Shown here piece after piece: positions 34,098 through 43,116 of a stretch of DNA of 44,269 bases. Location: the NCBI RefSeq assembly GCF_000834015.1, contig NZ_JXQI01000031.1, positions 1 through 44,269 of the forward strand, read 5' to 3'. Numbering within the stretch: the stretch's first letter is position 1; every line of letters starts with the position of its first letter. The DNA is from Prevotella pectinovora (lineage in GTDB: Bacteria; Bacteroidota; Bacteroidia; Bacteroidales; Bacteroidaceae). The translations under genes and the position numbers were made by a program. A model generated the notes under the pieces. That model saw nothing but the letters and a program-made list of their open reading frames with translations, had not been told where the DNA came from and ran no database searches.

Positions 34098-34787
34098 ATG
34101 GGTAAGAAAATAAAAAAACTGAAGAACGTAAGAATACATAGAGAAGGAACAGACACACTGCTCTACGGGGCGATTTTCGTCGTCGCCGTCGCTGCAATAC
34201 TCTGGTTCTATGTAGACTGCAAAGCGGCTTTCTGGAGCTTCGTCGGCGTCTTCGGAATCGTCTATGCCATAGTGCTGAACTTTTTCCGCTGCCCAAAAAG
34301 ATATTTCGAGGGCGACACCGACAAGGTGGTAGTAGCACCTGCCGACGGAAAGATTGTGGTTATCGAAGAGGTTGAGGAAAACACTTATTTCCACGACAAG
34401 CGACTAATGATAAGCATATTCATGAGCCTTTTCAACGTGCATGCCAACTGGTTTCCCGTTGACGGCAAAGTGAAATTCGTTCACCATCAGAACGGAAACT
34501 TCCACAAGGCATGGCTACCGAAAGCAAGCGAGGAGAATGAGCACGCTGACATAATGCTTGAGACCGAAGACGGCACGGAAATCCTGTGCAGACAGATTGC
34601 GGGAGCCGTGGCACGAAGAATCGTGACATACGCGAAGCCGGAAGAAGACTGCTACATCGACGAGCATCTTGGATTCATCAAATTCGGTTCAAGAGTGGAT
34701 GTATATCTGCCGCTAGGCACGGAGGTGTGCGTGAAGATGGGACAAAGCACCACCGGAGACAAGACCGTCATCGCAAAGCTCAAATAA
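34098..34787 (+). CDS. psd: Phosphatidylserine decarboxylase (short type)
   Basis: Produces phosphatidylethanolamine from phosphatidylserine at the inner membrane. The 229-residue protein has membrane helices at about 20-38 and 45-62, [13 protein letters not shown] (78-90) and the [16 protein letters not shown] stretch (110-125) typical of the family. FGS at 196-198 is the self-cleavage site where Ser198 becomes the pyruvoyl group. The short form corresponds to the Psd type common in Bacteroidota. It is followed by a strong terminator and then pssA, the preceding enzyme of the pathway. Confidence 0.95.
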   Translation: MGKKIKKLKNVRIHREGTDTLLYGAIFVVAVAAILWFYVDCKAAFWSFVGVFGIVYAIVLNFFRCPKRYFEGDTDKVVVAPADGKIVVIEEVEENTYFHDKRLMISIFMSLFNVHANWFPVDGKVKFVHHQNGNFHKAWLPKASEENEHADIMLETEDGTEILCRQIAGAVARRIVTYAKPEEDCYIDEHLGFIKFGSRVDVYLPLGTEVCVKMGQSTTGDKTVIAKLK

Positions 34788-34814
34788 GAGCACACACATG
34801 ATGAGGAAACCATA

Positions 34815-34875
34815 AAGCCATAGACTCATGACCCTACGCCAAAGGCCGGGCTGCAAGAGTCTATGGCTTGTTTTT
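34815..34875 (+). terminator. Terminator between psd and pssA
   Basis: A perfect 13-base inverted repeat, AAGCCATAGACTC (34815-34827) with GAGTCTATGGCTT (34857-34869), followed by GTTTTT. It separates two genes of one pathway, so pssA needs readthrough or its own promoter in 34876-35038, where I see none of the consensus type. Confidence 0.85.
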
Positions 34876-35038
34876 ATAAAGAATGGCGGACAACAACGCC
34901 ATATAGAAGGCAACGGCAAATACGCGGAATACGAAAAGAGCAATTCACCAAGCCTCATCCGCCAGACCTGCAGACAAGAACCCATCATAGAGAAAAACAA
35001 CAAACAAAACAACGAAACAAAAGGAAGGAGAAAAAGAA

Positions 35039-35779
35039 ATGGCAAACTTCATCACCAAAAACATACCAAACACCATAACCTGCTGCAACCTCATATCAGG
35101 CTGCATAGCCACATCTTTCGCATTCGTCAACCGCCCTGAACTGGCTCTGTTGTGGATAATCATAGGTGCCGTGTTCGACTTCTTCGACGGCATGAGCGCA
35201 AGACTGCTCGGAGTGTCGTCGCCGATAGGAAAAGAACTGGACTCGCTCGCCGACGACATCACGTTCGGAGTAGCACCGGCAACTATGGTGTTCGCCGAAC
35301 TTGCCGTGATGGACTATCCCGCCACTCTCGAACCGCTGCGGCAATACCTGCCATACTTCGCATACATAATGGCGGCATTCTCTGCGCTCAGACTCGCGAA
35401 GTTCAACCTCGACACCCGACAGGCCACATCGTTCATCGGACTGCCGACACCTGCCAATGCCCTGTTCTGGGGATCGCTCATCGTGGGAGCAAGAGACCTG
35501 CTGGAGGCTTCGCCATACAACGTGTTCATCGTAATGGCAATGGTACTGCTGACCAGCTACATACTGATTGCCGAAATACCGATGTTCGCATTGAAATTCA
35601 AAAACTGGGGATGGAAAGGAAACGAAGTGAAATACATATTCATCATAACCTGCATCCCGCTGATAGCCTTTTTCCAGCTCTCGGCATTCGCCATAATAAT
35701 AGCATGGTATGTCATTCTGTCGGTTTGCGTGAACAAGACAGCAAAGAAAACCGCCCCTGCCAACGACCCTAAGGCATAG
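35039..35779 (+). CDS. pssA: CDP-diacylglycerol--serine O-phosphatidyltransferase
   Basis: Makes phosphatidylserine from CDP-diacylglycerol and serine, the substrate of the psd product upstream. The CDP-alcohol phosphotransferase motif is exact: D50-G51-x2-A54-R55-x8-G64-x3-D68-x3-D72 ([11 protein letters not shown], then [10 protein letters not shown]). The 246-residue protein has about eight membrane helices. An AAGGAGG-like site (GGAAGGAG at 35023-35030) precedes the ATG by eight bases, unusually strong for this phylum, where Shine-Dalgarno sequences are often weak. Confidence 0.95.
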   Translation: MANFITKNIPNTITCCNLISGCIATSFAFVNRPELALLWIIIGAVFDFFDGMSARLLGVSSPIGKELDSLADDITFGVAPATMVFAELAVMDYPATLEPLRQYLPYFAYIMAAFSALRLAKFNLDTRQATSFIGLPTPANALFWGSLIVGARDLLEASPYNVFIVMAMVLLTSYILIAEIPMFALKFKNWGWKGNEVKYIFIITCIPLIAFFQLSAFAIIIAWYVILSVCVNKTAKKTAPANDPKA

Positions 35780-35919
35780 GAACACCCTCTGCCGGACAAA
35801 TGGCATCATATTTGCCGGTCCAAAGACAGAAGCGACTGCTCACCCCTATGCGAATATCGTCATTATTCAAGGTAAGGGAGAGAGCGGCATAACGACAGTA
35901 CTCACCAAAACATCTCAAC

Positions 35920-36294
35920 ATGGAACTGCTATTATACATCATACTCTTCTTCTTCATCTACTGGGGAATAAGGGGTGCAATAAAACTCTTTGTGATATTC
36001 AGACAGATACACAAAGTGAAAAAGCAATTCGACGATCTCAACAAACAGTGGAACGGCAACAACCCATTCGGCGACAATGCCAAAGGCGGATTCGGAAACG
36101 GCACTTCTCGTAGCGGATTCGGGAGCAGCCCTAACACAGGCAACAGCCAAACCTCTGGCAATGCCAGTTCCTCACGCCGCTACACCACTACGACTGGCGA
36201 CGTGATAGAAGACCGCCGCACCGAAGACGAGATAAACCGCCGCATATTCACCCAAGACGAAGGAGAATATGTAGACTTCGAGGAAGTGGAATAA
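35920..36294 (+). CDS. DUF4834 family small membrane protein
   Basis: A 124-residue protein with one N-terminal membrane helix (residues about 3-22, LLLYIILFFFIYWGIRGAIK), a short basic stretch (RQIHKVKKQF), a Gly/Asn/Ser-rich linker (about 45-85) and a conserved-looking tail (YTTTTGDVIEDRRTEDEINR, then DEGEYVDFEEVE). This architecture matches my recollection of DUF4834, a Bacteroidota family of unknown function. It stands alone, 140 bases after pssA; the acidic tail presumably faces the cytoplasm. No function is claimed. Confidence 0.8.
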   Translation: MELLLYIILFFFIYWGIRGAIKLFVIFRQIHKVKKQFDDLNKQWNGNNPFGDNAKGGFGNGTSRSGFGSSPNTGNSQTSGNASSSRRYTTTTGDVIEDRRTEDEINRRIFTQDEGEYVDFEEVE

Positions 36295-36364
36295 GCAGAA
36301 TACCTTTTGACGAATTAGGTGGCGTTTTTTAAGCAACAGAGACTCATTATTCGGATTTTTTATC

Positions 36365-36372
36365 TACTTTTG
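36365..36372 (+). promoter_or_regulatory. -7 box upstream of the Rpn-type gene
   Basis: TACTTTTG fits TAnnTTTG and lies 23 bases before the ATG. No good -33 element is visible at 17-20 bases upstream. Confidence 0.35.
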
Positions 36373-36395
36373 TAAATGAAACAAAACAGAACGTT

Positions 36396-37427
36396 ATGAT
36401 TATACATGTAGCCAATCCGATTTACGACTCCGTGTTCAAATATCTCATGGAAGACGAGCGCATAGCCAAGACCATACTGTCGGCTTTGCTGAAGAAAGAA
36501 GTGATCCACGTGACGGTGCGTCCACATGAATACAGCAACACCACACGCGACACCCTGTCTATGTTCCGCATAGATTTTGCGGCGACGGTGCGTGAGCGCG
36601 AAGGCGGTGCGATAAAGGACCGCATTGTTCTGATAGAGCTGCAGAAGACATGGCTCAATACCGAGACCCTGCGTTTCCGCCAATATCTCGGAGCCCAATA
36701 CAGCAACAAGAACAACATGCGCGAAGCCGATGAGAAAGGCTTTGCCTACCCGATGGTAGCTGTTTATCTCCTCGGGCACAAGGTGGGAAACATCAAGGAA
36801 CCGATAGTATATGTCAATCATGACGTGTTTGACTATAACGGAAATGTCGTGGCCGACGTCAATGAAGAGCCTTTTGTGGAAAGTCTGACCCACAATAGCA
36901 TTATTGTGCAGATTCCTCTTCTGCATGGCAATGTGAACAACAGACTTGAGAAGGTGCTCAGCGTGTTCGACCAGACCCAAGTTGAGGGCGACACGCAACA
37001 GGTACTTAAAATAGACGAAGACAAGTATGCTGATGACAGCGACATGCTGTACGTGCTGCATAAGCTCACAGCTGCTGCCGCAAATTCAGAGATGCGTCAG
37101 GACATGAATGTAGAGGATGAATACTACAAAGCCATTGAAGACCGTGATACAGCTATAATGCAGCGCGACAAAATGCTCAAGGAGCAAGAGCAGCAGTTGT
37201 CACAGCAGAGCGAACAGTTGTCGCAGCAGAGCGAACAGTTGTCACAGCAGAGCGAACAGTTGTCACAGCAGAGCGAACAGTTGTCACAGCAGAGCGAACA
37301 GTTGACTTTGAAGGATGAACAGCTACGCAATATGGCTAAAGCGTTGTTTGCCAAAGGAATGACAGAGGAGCAGATTTCGACAATGACTGGCATTAGTCTT
37401 GAAAACGTAGTGAAACTTCTGAAATAG
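36396..37427 (+). CDS. Rpn-family PD-(D/E)XK nuclease/putative transposase-like protein with heptad repeat
   Basis: A 343-residue protein of the Rpn/PDDEXK_2 type, proteins linked to recombination-promoting nuclease activity. Seen: DSVFKYLMEDERIAKTILSALL (11-32), Asp60 in RIDFAATV and the Glu81-x-Gln83 pair in IVLIELQKTW, the Rpn form of the active site. Residues 267-301 are five copies of the heptapeptide QLSQQSE encoded by 21-base repeats, predicted to form a coiled coil, and a C-terminal helix-turn-helix-like tail follows (KGMTEEQISTMTGISLENVVKLL), as often seen in these proteins. It is 13 bases upstream of the FKBP gene. These genes are often multi-copy in Bacteroidota; no inverted-repeat ends are visible, so mobility is not shown. 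Confidence 0.85.
   Translation: MIIHVANPIYDSVFKYLMEDERIAKTILSALLKKEVIHVTVRPHEYSNTTRDTLSMFRIDFAATVREREGGAIKDRIVLIELQKTWLNTETLRFRQYLGAQYSNKNNMREADEKGFAYPMVAVYLLGHKVGNIKEPIVYVNHDVFDYNGNVVADVNEEPFVESLTHNSIIVQIPLLHGNVNNRLEKVLSVFDQTQVEGDTQQVLKIDEDKYADDSDMLYVLHKLTAAAANSEMRQDMNVEDEYYKAIEDRDTAIMQRDKMLKEQEQQLSQQSEQLSQQSEQLSQQSEQLSQQSEQLSQQSEQLTLKDEQLRNMAKALFAKGMTEEQISTMTGISLENVVKLLK
37194..37298 (+). repeat. 21-base tandem repeat, five copies, inside the Rpn-type gene
   Basis: Copies start at 37194, 37215, 37236, 37257 and 37278. They are identical except copy 2, which has TCG in place of TCA for the Ser codon. A sixth start (37299) diverges after CAGTTG. The unit keeps the frame, so copy number can change the coiled-coil length without a frameshift. 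Confidence 0.95.
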
Positions 37428-37440
37428 GAAATAAGAAAAC

Positions 37441-37839
37441 ATGAAGAAACAGGAATATGCCAAAGTCAACAAAGAATGGCTATTGGAGAAAGCAAAGGAA
37501 GAGGGGGTCAGGGAGATTCCCGGAGGCATATATTATAAGGTATTGAAGGAGGGACTCGGCGACGGGCGACACCCGTCGAGGCGCAGCATCGTGACCGCCC
37601 ACTATACGGGACGCACGATAAACGGCAAGAAATTCGATTCCTCGCTCGGCAGTGCACCGCTCGCCGTGCGCCTCTGCGACCTCATCGATGGATGGATTAT
37701 CGCCATGCAGCAGATGTGTGTGGGCGACAAATGGGAGGTGTATATCCCTGCAGAGAAAGGCTACGGCAAGTTCTCGCAACCGGGAATACCTGGCGGCTCC
37801 ACGCTCGTGTTCGAAATTGAACTGTTGGGCATTGCCTGA
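37441..37839 (+). CDS. FKBP-type peptidyl-prolyl cis-trans isomerase (cytoplasmic)
   Basis: A 132-residue protein without a signal peptide. The FKBP fold is recognised from GGIYYKVLKEG (28-38), VTAHYTGRTINGKKFDSS (about 52-69), the buried LIDGWIIAMQQMCVGDKWEVYIPAEKGYG stretch and GGSTLVFEIELLGI at the end. It lies 13 bases after the Rpn-type gene and may be co-transcribed with it; a functional link is not implied. Many Bacteroidota FKBPs are exported lipoproteins, so the cytoplasmic form is worth noting. Confidence 0.93.
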   Translation: MKKQEYAKVNKEWLLEKAKEEGVREIPGGIYYKVLKEGLGDGRHPSRRSIVTAHYTGRTINGKKFDSSLGSAPLAVRLCDLIDGWIIAMQQMCVGDKWEVYIPAEKGYGKFSQPGIPGGSTLVFEIELLGIA

Positions 37840-37983
37840 CAGGGTATATCCAGAAGATTATCCAGCCTATAATTCACGAGGCAAAAAACATATACTTTTG
37901 ACTCGTAAAACATAGGCCTACGCTTCAGATACTATACAGATGAGTTCACACTTGGCGAGAAAGACGACAACGGAAATTAAGTT

Positions 37984-39042
37984 TTAAATAAGAGAAGCGG
38001 CAAAGTGACGGAGGTTGCTGAATGCCACTTCTTTTTTTATTGCCTCTTCCAACGGCATGCCTTCCGGTGTTATGCTTTTCACAAAGGAGAAACCTGCGGA
38101 AAGAAGAACTTCCTTGTCTTCCACCACGCCGGCAACGAGTCCGACGGGTACACCCGACTCTTTTCCACACTTCAGCACCCGCTCAGGCAGCTTGCCCATC
38201 AAGGTCTGGCGGTCGGCACTTCCTTCACCTGTTATTATCAAATCAGCATCTTTTATCTTTTCATTGAAGTCCGTGAGGTCCAAGAGCAGGTCGGCACCCG
38301 ACTTCATCTCTGCTCCGAGATATTGCATAAAGGCATAGCCCAACCCTCCGGCAGCTCCGGCTCCCGGTTCGTTTGACTTGTCGAAACCGAAATGCAAAGC
38401 TGATTTCTCGGCAAAGAGACGGGCACGGCGGTCGAGCTGTTCCACCATCTCTGGCGTTGCTCCCTTCTGCGGAGCATAAACATAGGCTGCACCGTTCTCA
38501 CCGCAAAGAGGATTGGTTACATCGGAAGCGAGAGTGAACCTACATTCGCCAAGTTCCGTATTCATCGCCTCATCGAAATTCTTGCCACGGGCAAAGATAT
38601 CCACGAGCGCACGAATCATTCCTATTCCTGCATCGCTCGTCCCCGTGCCGCCCAGTCCGATAATGAAATTGCGGCAGCCCCGCTTTATGGCTCTCGACAG
38701 CAACTCCCCCACTCCATACGTGGTGGCACGCATCGGATTGCGCTCATCCTCCTTTACGAGATTCAGTCCACATGCCTGTGCCACCTCTATTATCGCCGTG
38801 CCGTCTGGCGCAATGCCATATTGGGCATCCACCCGACGCATCATCTGGTCGTGGATATACACCGGCTCCAATGTTCCGCCGAGGGCTGCGGTAAAGGCAT
38901 GGAGCATCCCGTCGCCTCCGTCTGACATCGGCAGACAGACTGTCTCTATTCCCTCACGACAGAGGGTTTCTGCCAATGCCGTCTCCACTTCGACCGACGA
39001 CAGGCATCCCTTGAATGAATCTATGGCAAGAATATATTTCAT
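37984..39042 (-). CDS. Glycerate kinase (GlxK family)
   Basis: Phosphorylates D-glycerate, probably to 2-phosphoglycerate, in the cytoplasm. The 352-residue protein has the family signatures DSFKGCLSSVEV (8-19), PMSDGGDGMLHAF (38-50), the IGLGGTGTSDAGIG loop near residue 128, GAGAAGGLGYAF near 230 and ITGEGSADRQTL near 275. Its ATG overlaps the rmuC stop by four bases, so the two are translationally coupled. The two functions are unrelated as far as I know, so the coupling is of no clear meaning. Confidence 0.93.
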   Translation of the reverse strand: MKYILAIDSFKGCLSSVEVETALAETLCREGIETVCLPMSDGGDGMLHAFTAALGGTLEPVYIHDQMMRRVDAQYGIAPDGTAIIEVAQACGLNLVKEDERNPMRATTYGVGELLSRAIKRGCRNFIIGLGGTGTSDAGIGMIRALVDIFARGKNFDEAMNTELGECRFTLASDVTNPLCGENGAAYVYAPQKGATPEMVEQLDRRARLFAEKSALHFGFDKSNEPGAGAAGGLGYAFMQYLGAEMKSGADLLLDLTDFNEKIKDADLIITGEGSADRQTLMGKLPERVLKCGKESGVPVGLVAGVVEDKEVLLSAGFSFVKSITPEGMPLEEAIKKEVAFSNLRHFAASLI

Positions 39043-40718
39043 GAGTCCGCCTCCTCGTTGCCAGTCGGTGTATGTGGGTTATTGTCTGTTTCATTGTCTG
39101 CCGCTGCCACATCGGCATCACCAGTCTGATGATGGGCGAGCAATGGAGCGTCGTCAGACTCTATGTATATAGACTCGTCCATTTCGGCGAGTGTCTTCTT
39201 GCGCTGGTTTTCCTTAGCTCCTGCCTTGAGCAGCTTCCGCGCTGCCGTTATGATGCTCGGACCGCTGTCGGCGGTGGTGATCTTCAGTTTGGTCATCTTC
39301 TTTATAGTGTCGTTCATGCTCGTCTCCACATCCATGAAGCGCACTCCGAAATCCTGCACACGGTCTATCACCTGATTAGCGGCGTCGATCATCACCTGCT
39401 GGTTCTTGAGCTGTCTCACCTGTGTCCACATCATCTCCAGCACACGTAGGTTCATATACATGGTCTGCGGACCGAGAATCATCACGCCCTCGTCGTATGC
39501 CTCGCGCCATAGGGTGTCATCATTGAGCAGAGCAAGGTTGAGAGCACCTTCTATCGGCACGTACATGATGGCGAAATTGAGCTTGTTGTATCCGTCGGGC
39601 AGGAATTTGGTGTATTCCTTACGGGCAAGTCGGCGCACTTGAGCCCTAACACTCGCAATATGTGCCTTGAGATATTCCGACTTTTCCGGTGTGCCGTCGG
39701 CGGCATTCATATAGCGCTCGTAGTCGGTGAGCGACATCTTTGAGTCTACCACGACGTGACGGTTGTTTGGGAAATGCAGGATGAAGTCGGGCACCAGTCC
39801 CTTTCCGTCGTCGCCTCTGGCTGATCGTCCAGCCTTGTCGCGGAGCGTTTCCTGGGTATCAAACTGTTCGCCTTCCTTGAGTTCCAGGTCTTCGAGAAGC
39901 TGCTTGAGTTTCAGCTCGCCGAAATTTCCCTGCACCTTCACCTCACCGGTGAGCGCACGGGTAAGCCTGTCGGCGGTCTCGCCCAGGGCGGCACTCTTCT
40001 GCATGTTTATCTTTATCGTTTCGTCAAGACGCGTGAGGGCTTCGTTCTGCTGGAGCTTAGACTTGTTGAAGGCTTCCTGCATGTCTTTCAGACTCTGCTG
40101 CAGAGGGTCGATGATTTTCGACACCTGCTCTTTGTTCCTCTCGCCGAGTTCGTCTTGTCTACGCTTCAGCACCTCTTCGGAGGTGGTCTGCATCTGTTCC
40201 TTTATCAGCTTCAGCTGACTGTCCACCTGCTCACGGTTCATTGTCTTCAGGGCCTCAATCTGTTTCTCGGCGCTCTCCTTGGTCTGGGCGAGCTGTGTGT
40301 TGAAGTTATCCCTAAGCTCGGCAACCTGCCGGTCATATGAAATTCTCAGTTCTGCAATCTGCTTTTCATACGAAGTCTTATGGTCGGCAAGGAGCACATC
40401 ATGCTGCTCTTTCTGCCTACGGAGCCGGTTCTCGAAATCTTCTTTCTGCATGGCGATGGTCTGCACGGCGTTGTCGGCCTTGGCTTTCTGCACATCCCTT
40501 TGAGAGGTGAGTCCGCGAATCTCATCGGTCATACGGGCTACGGTACTGTCTTTCTCTTTCAGCCTGGCTTCAAGGGATGCAATCTGTTCACGCATATTGT
40601 CAAGAAGTTGGGAATTGTCTGGCGAATTGGCGTTCTTGCCTTTACTTCCCAAATAGTAGCCGATGAAAAGCACGACTACAGACGCCACTATTGCTATTAT
40701 CAAATATGTCTCCATCAT
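39039..40718 (-). CDS. rmuC: DNA recombination protein RmuC
   Basis: A 559-residue membrane-anchored protein that limits inversions at short inverted repeats in other bacteria. One helix at about 5-24 (YLIIAIVASVVVLFIGYYLG) anchors it; a long coiled coil rich in Glu, Lys and Gln spans about 38-235. The RmuC nuclease-like domain follows (ALTGEVKVQGNFGELKLKQLLED near 255, PDFILHFPNNRHVVVDSKMSL near 312, with the PD-(D/E)XK-like D...DSK). The acidic tail after residue 520 is unstructured. A second Met immediately follows the first, so the start may be one codon later. It overlaps the glycerate kinase gene by four bases. Confidence 0.93.
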   Translation of the reverse strand: MMETYLIIAIVASVVVLFIGYYLGSKGKNANSPDNSQLLDNMREQIASLEARLKEKDSTVARMTDEIRGLTSQRDVQKAKADNAVQTIAMQKEDFENRLRRQKEQHDVLLADHKTSYEKQIAELRISYDRQVAELRDNFNTQLAQTKESAEKQIEALKTMNREQVDSQLKLIKEQMQTTSEEVLKRRQDELGERNKEQVSKIIDPLQQSLKDMQEAFNKSKLQQNEALTRLDETIKINMQKSAALGETADRLTRALTGEVKVQGNFGELKLKQLLEDLELKEGEQFDTQETLRDKAGRSARGDDGKGLVPDFILHFPNNRHVVVDSKMSLTDYERYMNAADGTPEKSEYLKAHIASVRAQVRRLARKEYTKFLPDGYNKLNFAIMYVPIEGALNLALLNDDTLWREAYDEGVMILGPQTMYMNLRVLEMMWTQVRQLKNQQVMIDAANQVIDRVQDFGVRFMDVETSMNDTIKKMTKLKITTADSGPSIITAARKLLKAGAKENQRKKTLAEMDESIYIESDDAPLLAHHQTGDADVAAADNETDNNPHTPTGNEEADS

Positions 40719-40896
40719 TATTTGTCGTTTACATGAATATGAATCTAATTCGGCAGTCAGATGGGGGATTGCCGTTTATCCCAAATGCCTGTTAGATTGT
40801 TTTATACAATATTATATAAGACGGTCGAATGACCGTTTTAGGGATTAAGCCCGATTGACAATTAGAATCTCCGGGATTTCTGACTAAAGCCAAAGC

Positions 40897-40940
40897 AGCT
40901 GTGTCATGCCATCATCATGGACAAATAGCAAGACACAGCT
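40897..40940 (-). other. Hairpin downstream of pyrH
   Basis: AGCTGTGTC (40897-40905) and GACACAGCT (40932-40940) are perfect inverted repeats around 26 bases. On the minus strand GCTTTGGCTTT follows, which is T-rich but not a clean run, so it is a weak terminator candidate for pyrH. A smaller repeat ACGGTC/GACCGT lies at 40821-40836. Confidence 0.45.
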
Positions 40941-40972
40941 ACTATCACAGTTTGATCTTATGACATTCTGTA

Positions 40973-41683
40973 TCAGTTGTGCACGAGTGTACCGATCTGC
41001 TCTCCGTCCATCACTTTCTTCAGGTTGCCCACGATGTCCATGTTGAACACATATATCGGCAGGTTGTTCTCCTTGCACATTGTTGTAGCAGTAAGGTCCA
41101 TGACCTTCAGACCGCGAGTGTAGATCTCGTCGTAGGTAATCTCGCTGAACTTGGTAGCTGTAGAATCTTTCTCCGGGTCAGCGGTATAGATACCGTCTAC
41201 TCTTGTCCCCTTGAGCATCACGTCGGCCTCAATCTCTATTCCACGGAGTGAAGAACCGGTATCGGTGGTGAAATACGGACTTCCCGTTCCTGCTGAGAAA
41301 ATACATACGTATCCTGCCTCCATTGCCTCGATAGCCTTCCACTTGTTGTAGAACTCGCCGATAGGCTCCATACGGATAGCTGTGAGCACCTTGGTCTTCA
41401 CACCTACAGCTCCGAGGGCGGAACTGAGGGCGAGGGAATTGATGACAGTGGCACACATTCCCATCTGGTCGCCTTTCACACGGTCGAAGCCCTTCCCGGC
41501 ACCGCTGAGTCCACGGAAGATGTTTCCGCCGCCGATGACGATTCCTATCTGCACTCCCATCTCATGCACTTCCTTTATCTGGCGCGCATAGTCGTTGAGA
41601 CGTTCCACGTCGATACCATAATTCTGCTTGCCCATAAGACTCTCGCCGCTGAGCTTCAAAAGGATTCTATTATACTTTGCCAT
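40973..41683 (-). CDS. pyrH: UMP kinase
   Basis: Phosphorylates UMP to UDP in pyrimidine synthesis. The 236-residue protein of the amino acid kinase fold begins YNRILLKLSGESLMG (residues 4-18), with GIVIGGGNIFRG (47-58), DQMGMCATVINSLALSSAL (about 72-90) and GTGSPYFTTDTGSSLRGIE near 132-150. It is 21 bases downstream of birA and probably shares its transcript. Length and motifs are normal. Confidence 0.97.
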   Translation of the reverse strand: MAKYNRILLKLSGESLMGKQNYGIDVERLNDYARQIKEVHEMGVQIGIVIGGGNIFRGLSGAGKGFDRVKGDQMGMCATVINSLALSSALGAVGVKTKVLTAIRMEPIGEFYNKWKAIEAMEAGYVCIFSAGTGSPYFTTDTGSSLRGIEIEADVMLKGTRVDGIYTADPEKDSTATKFSEITYDEIYTRGLKVMDLTATTMCKENNLPIYVFNMDIVGNLKKVMDGEQIGTLVHN

Positions 41684-41704
41684 GTTATGTTTGATTTTTA
41701 TATT

Positions 41705-42526
41705 CTATCTTTGTTTCAATTTGAATTTCACTTCCTTGAACTCGTATTCAGAAAGCTTCCCGTCGTCTCTGCGCAACATGATATGCCCGTTCTGACCAAC
41801 ATCCTCAATACGAGCATAAAACTCGCCGTCGCCATCTATATATCCATAGGAACCGTAACGACGGTAGAGAACACCCATATACTCTTCCTTCAATTTTGCA
41901 TACTCGCCCGCATTGACAATGGCGAGATAATGCTCAAACTTGGCGAGCACTGCCTCGAAGACTTTCTTCAACGGCACCGTGCGGCGCATTATCTGTGACA
42001 GAGAAACGGGATTTGGAGCATCGCTGACGAATTCTCGCTGATTCACATTGATGCCGCTGCCGATGATGCAGCTCTTCACTCCACTACTGTTTATCTCACA
42101 TTCTGAAAGCGTGCCGCTGATCTTAAGATCGTCCCAATATATGTCATTGGGCCATTTGATGGTGAAACCGCGACAGTCAGTTCCGCTTGCCACCGACCTG
42201 CCGAACATAAAGTCGTAGTCTTCCAACATCGACCAGCTCCTCACGCTCTTCACTTCCGCATCCAAAGCGGAACGGATGGCGAGAGCCATTGCTTCGAGCA
42301 TGACATACTGACTGTTGGCTGGCAGATTCTCAGGATGTACCTTTACGCTGAACGTAAGGTTCTTGCCATCCTCGCTCTCCCATTTATTATCACCGTGTCC
42401 ACGACCGGCAGTCTGGTTTCTGCTAACGACTACTGTCATCAGCTCACCCTCCTCACCGTCATAGTCATGAAGATAACGGTTTGTAGAGTCTACGGAATCA
42501 AGTTCTATAACCTTTATTCTTTCCAA
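41705..42526 (-). CDS. birA: Biotin--[acetyl-CoA-carboxylase] ligase (no DNA-binding domain)
   Basis: Activates biotin and attaches it to the biotin carboxyl carrier protein. The 273-residue protein starts directly with the catalytic domain (VIELDSVDSTNRYL, 6-19), so it is the monofunctional type without a repressor helix-turn-helix. AGRGHGDNKWES (40-51) is the biotin and adenylate loop, KWPNDIYW at 124-131 and KISGTLSE at 135-142 complete the site. Residues about 91-119 (EVKSVRSWSMLEDYDFMFGR and what follows) are an insertion before the KWPND strand that I do not expect from other BirA proteins. It is the upstream partner of pyrH. Confidence 0.92.
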   Translation of the reverse strand: MERIKVIELDSVDSTNRYLHDYDGEEGELMTVVVSRNQTAGRGHGDNKWESEDGKNLTFSVKVHPENLPANSQYVMLEAMALAIRSALDAEVKSVRSWSMLEDYDFMFGRSVASGTDCRGFTIKWPNDIYWDDLKISGTLSECEINSSGVKSCIIGSGINVNQREFVSDAPNPVSLSQIMRRTVPLKKVFEAVLAKFEHYLAIVNAGEYAKLKEEYMGVLYRRYGSYGYIDGDGEFYARIEDVGQNGHIMLRRDDGKLSEYEFKEVKFKLKQR

Positions 42527-42631
42527 TATTAATCCTCAAATATTATTAGTTCTATGTTGTTCTTGAAATAGCATTCCACACGCTGTTACAGAATCGTTCA
42601 ATATAGTTCTTGAAAGAGCTGTAATACCGCA

Positions 42632-43006
42632 TTATCTGAAATAATATGGCAAGAAAGCACTTTCAATATGATCTATACTGCATTTGCCATCTGCTCCCTT
42701 TGCCACAATCGAGATGATATCAAATCTGATCTGCAGGTCGATACCATTCATCTTTACGTAATGATTGGCTGCAAGAGTGATGTTCTTTATCTTCTTCCAG
42801 TCGACAGACTGCTCCGGCCGCATGAAGGTGTCGTTTCTCCTTGTCTTCACTTCCACAAATACAAGCGTGTCATCAGAAATTGCAATGATGTCAATATCCT
42901 TATGCCCATATCTCCAATCTCTCTCCAATATGGCATATCCCTTCTCAGAAAGATAATGTACAGCGAGATCTTCTCCCCATTTACCGAAATCATTATGCTG
43001 TGCCAT
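42632..43006 (-). CDS. YraN/UPF0102 family nuclease-like protein
   Basis: A 124-residue protein of the YraN family, whose fold is PD-(D/E)XK-like. Seen: KWGEDLAVHYLSEKGY (9-24) with Glu12, HKDIDIIAISDD (35-46) with Asp37 and Asp39, and VEVKTRRN (51-58) with Glu52 and Lys54, followed by a Lys/Val-rich helix. Its role is unknown but possibly related to DNA repair or uptake. It sits 106 bases upstream of birA and 110 bases after xpt, likely within one transcript. Confidence 0.93.
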   Translation of the reverse strand: MAQHNDFGKWGEDLAVHYLSEKGYAILERDWRYGHKDIDIIAISDDTLVFVEVKTRRNDTFMRPEQSVDWKKIKNITLAANHYVKMNGIDLQIRFDIISIVAKGADGKCSIDHIESAFLPYYFR

Positions 43007-43116
43007 ATGCGGATTTTGAAATATTAGAAGTAATAATTGTCAGAATTACCTGTCCAGAGAAATATTGAACTTAGAAGAACATCTTAAACAGTCGTTGAAG
43101 ACAAGTGCAGAAAAAA

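Noticed and set aside
37194..37298. Tandem repeats considered as a CRISPR array.
   Set aside because: The units abut without spacers, are 21 bases long and are in frame within a coding gene. No cas genes are nearby.
36396..37427. The Rpn-type gene as a complete insertion sequence.
   Set aside because: No terminal inverted repeats or target duplications are visible, and the close FKBP neighbour suggests a settled gene.
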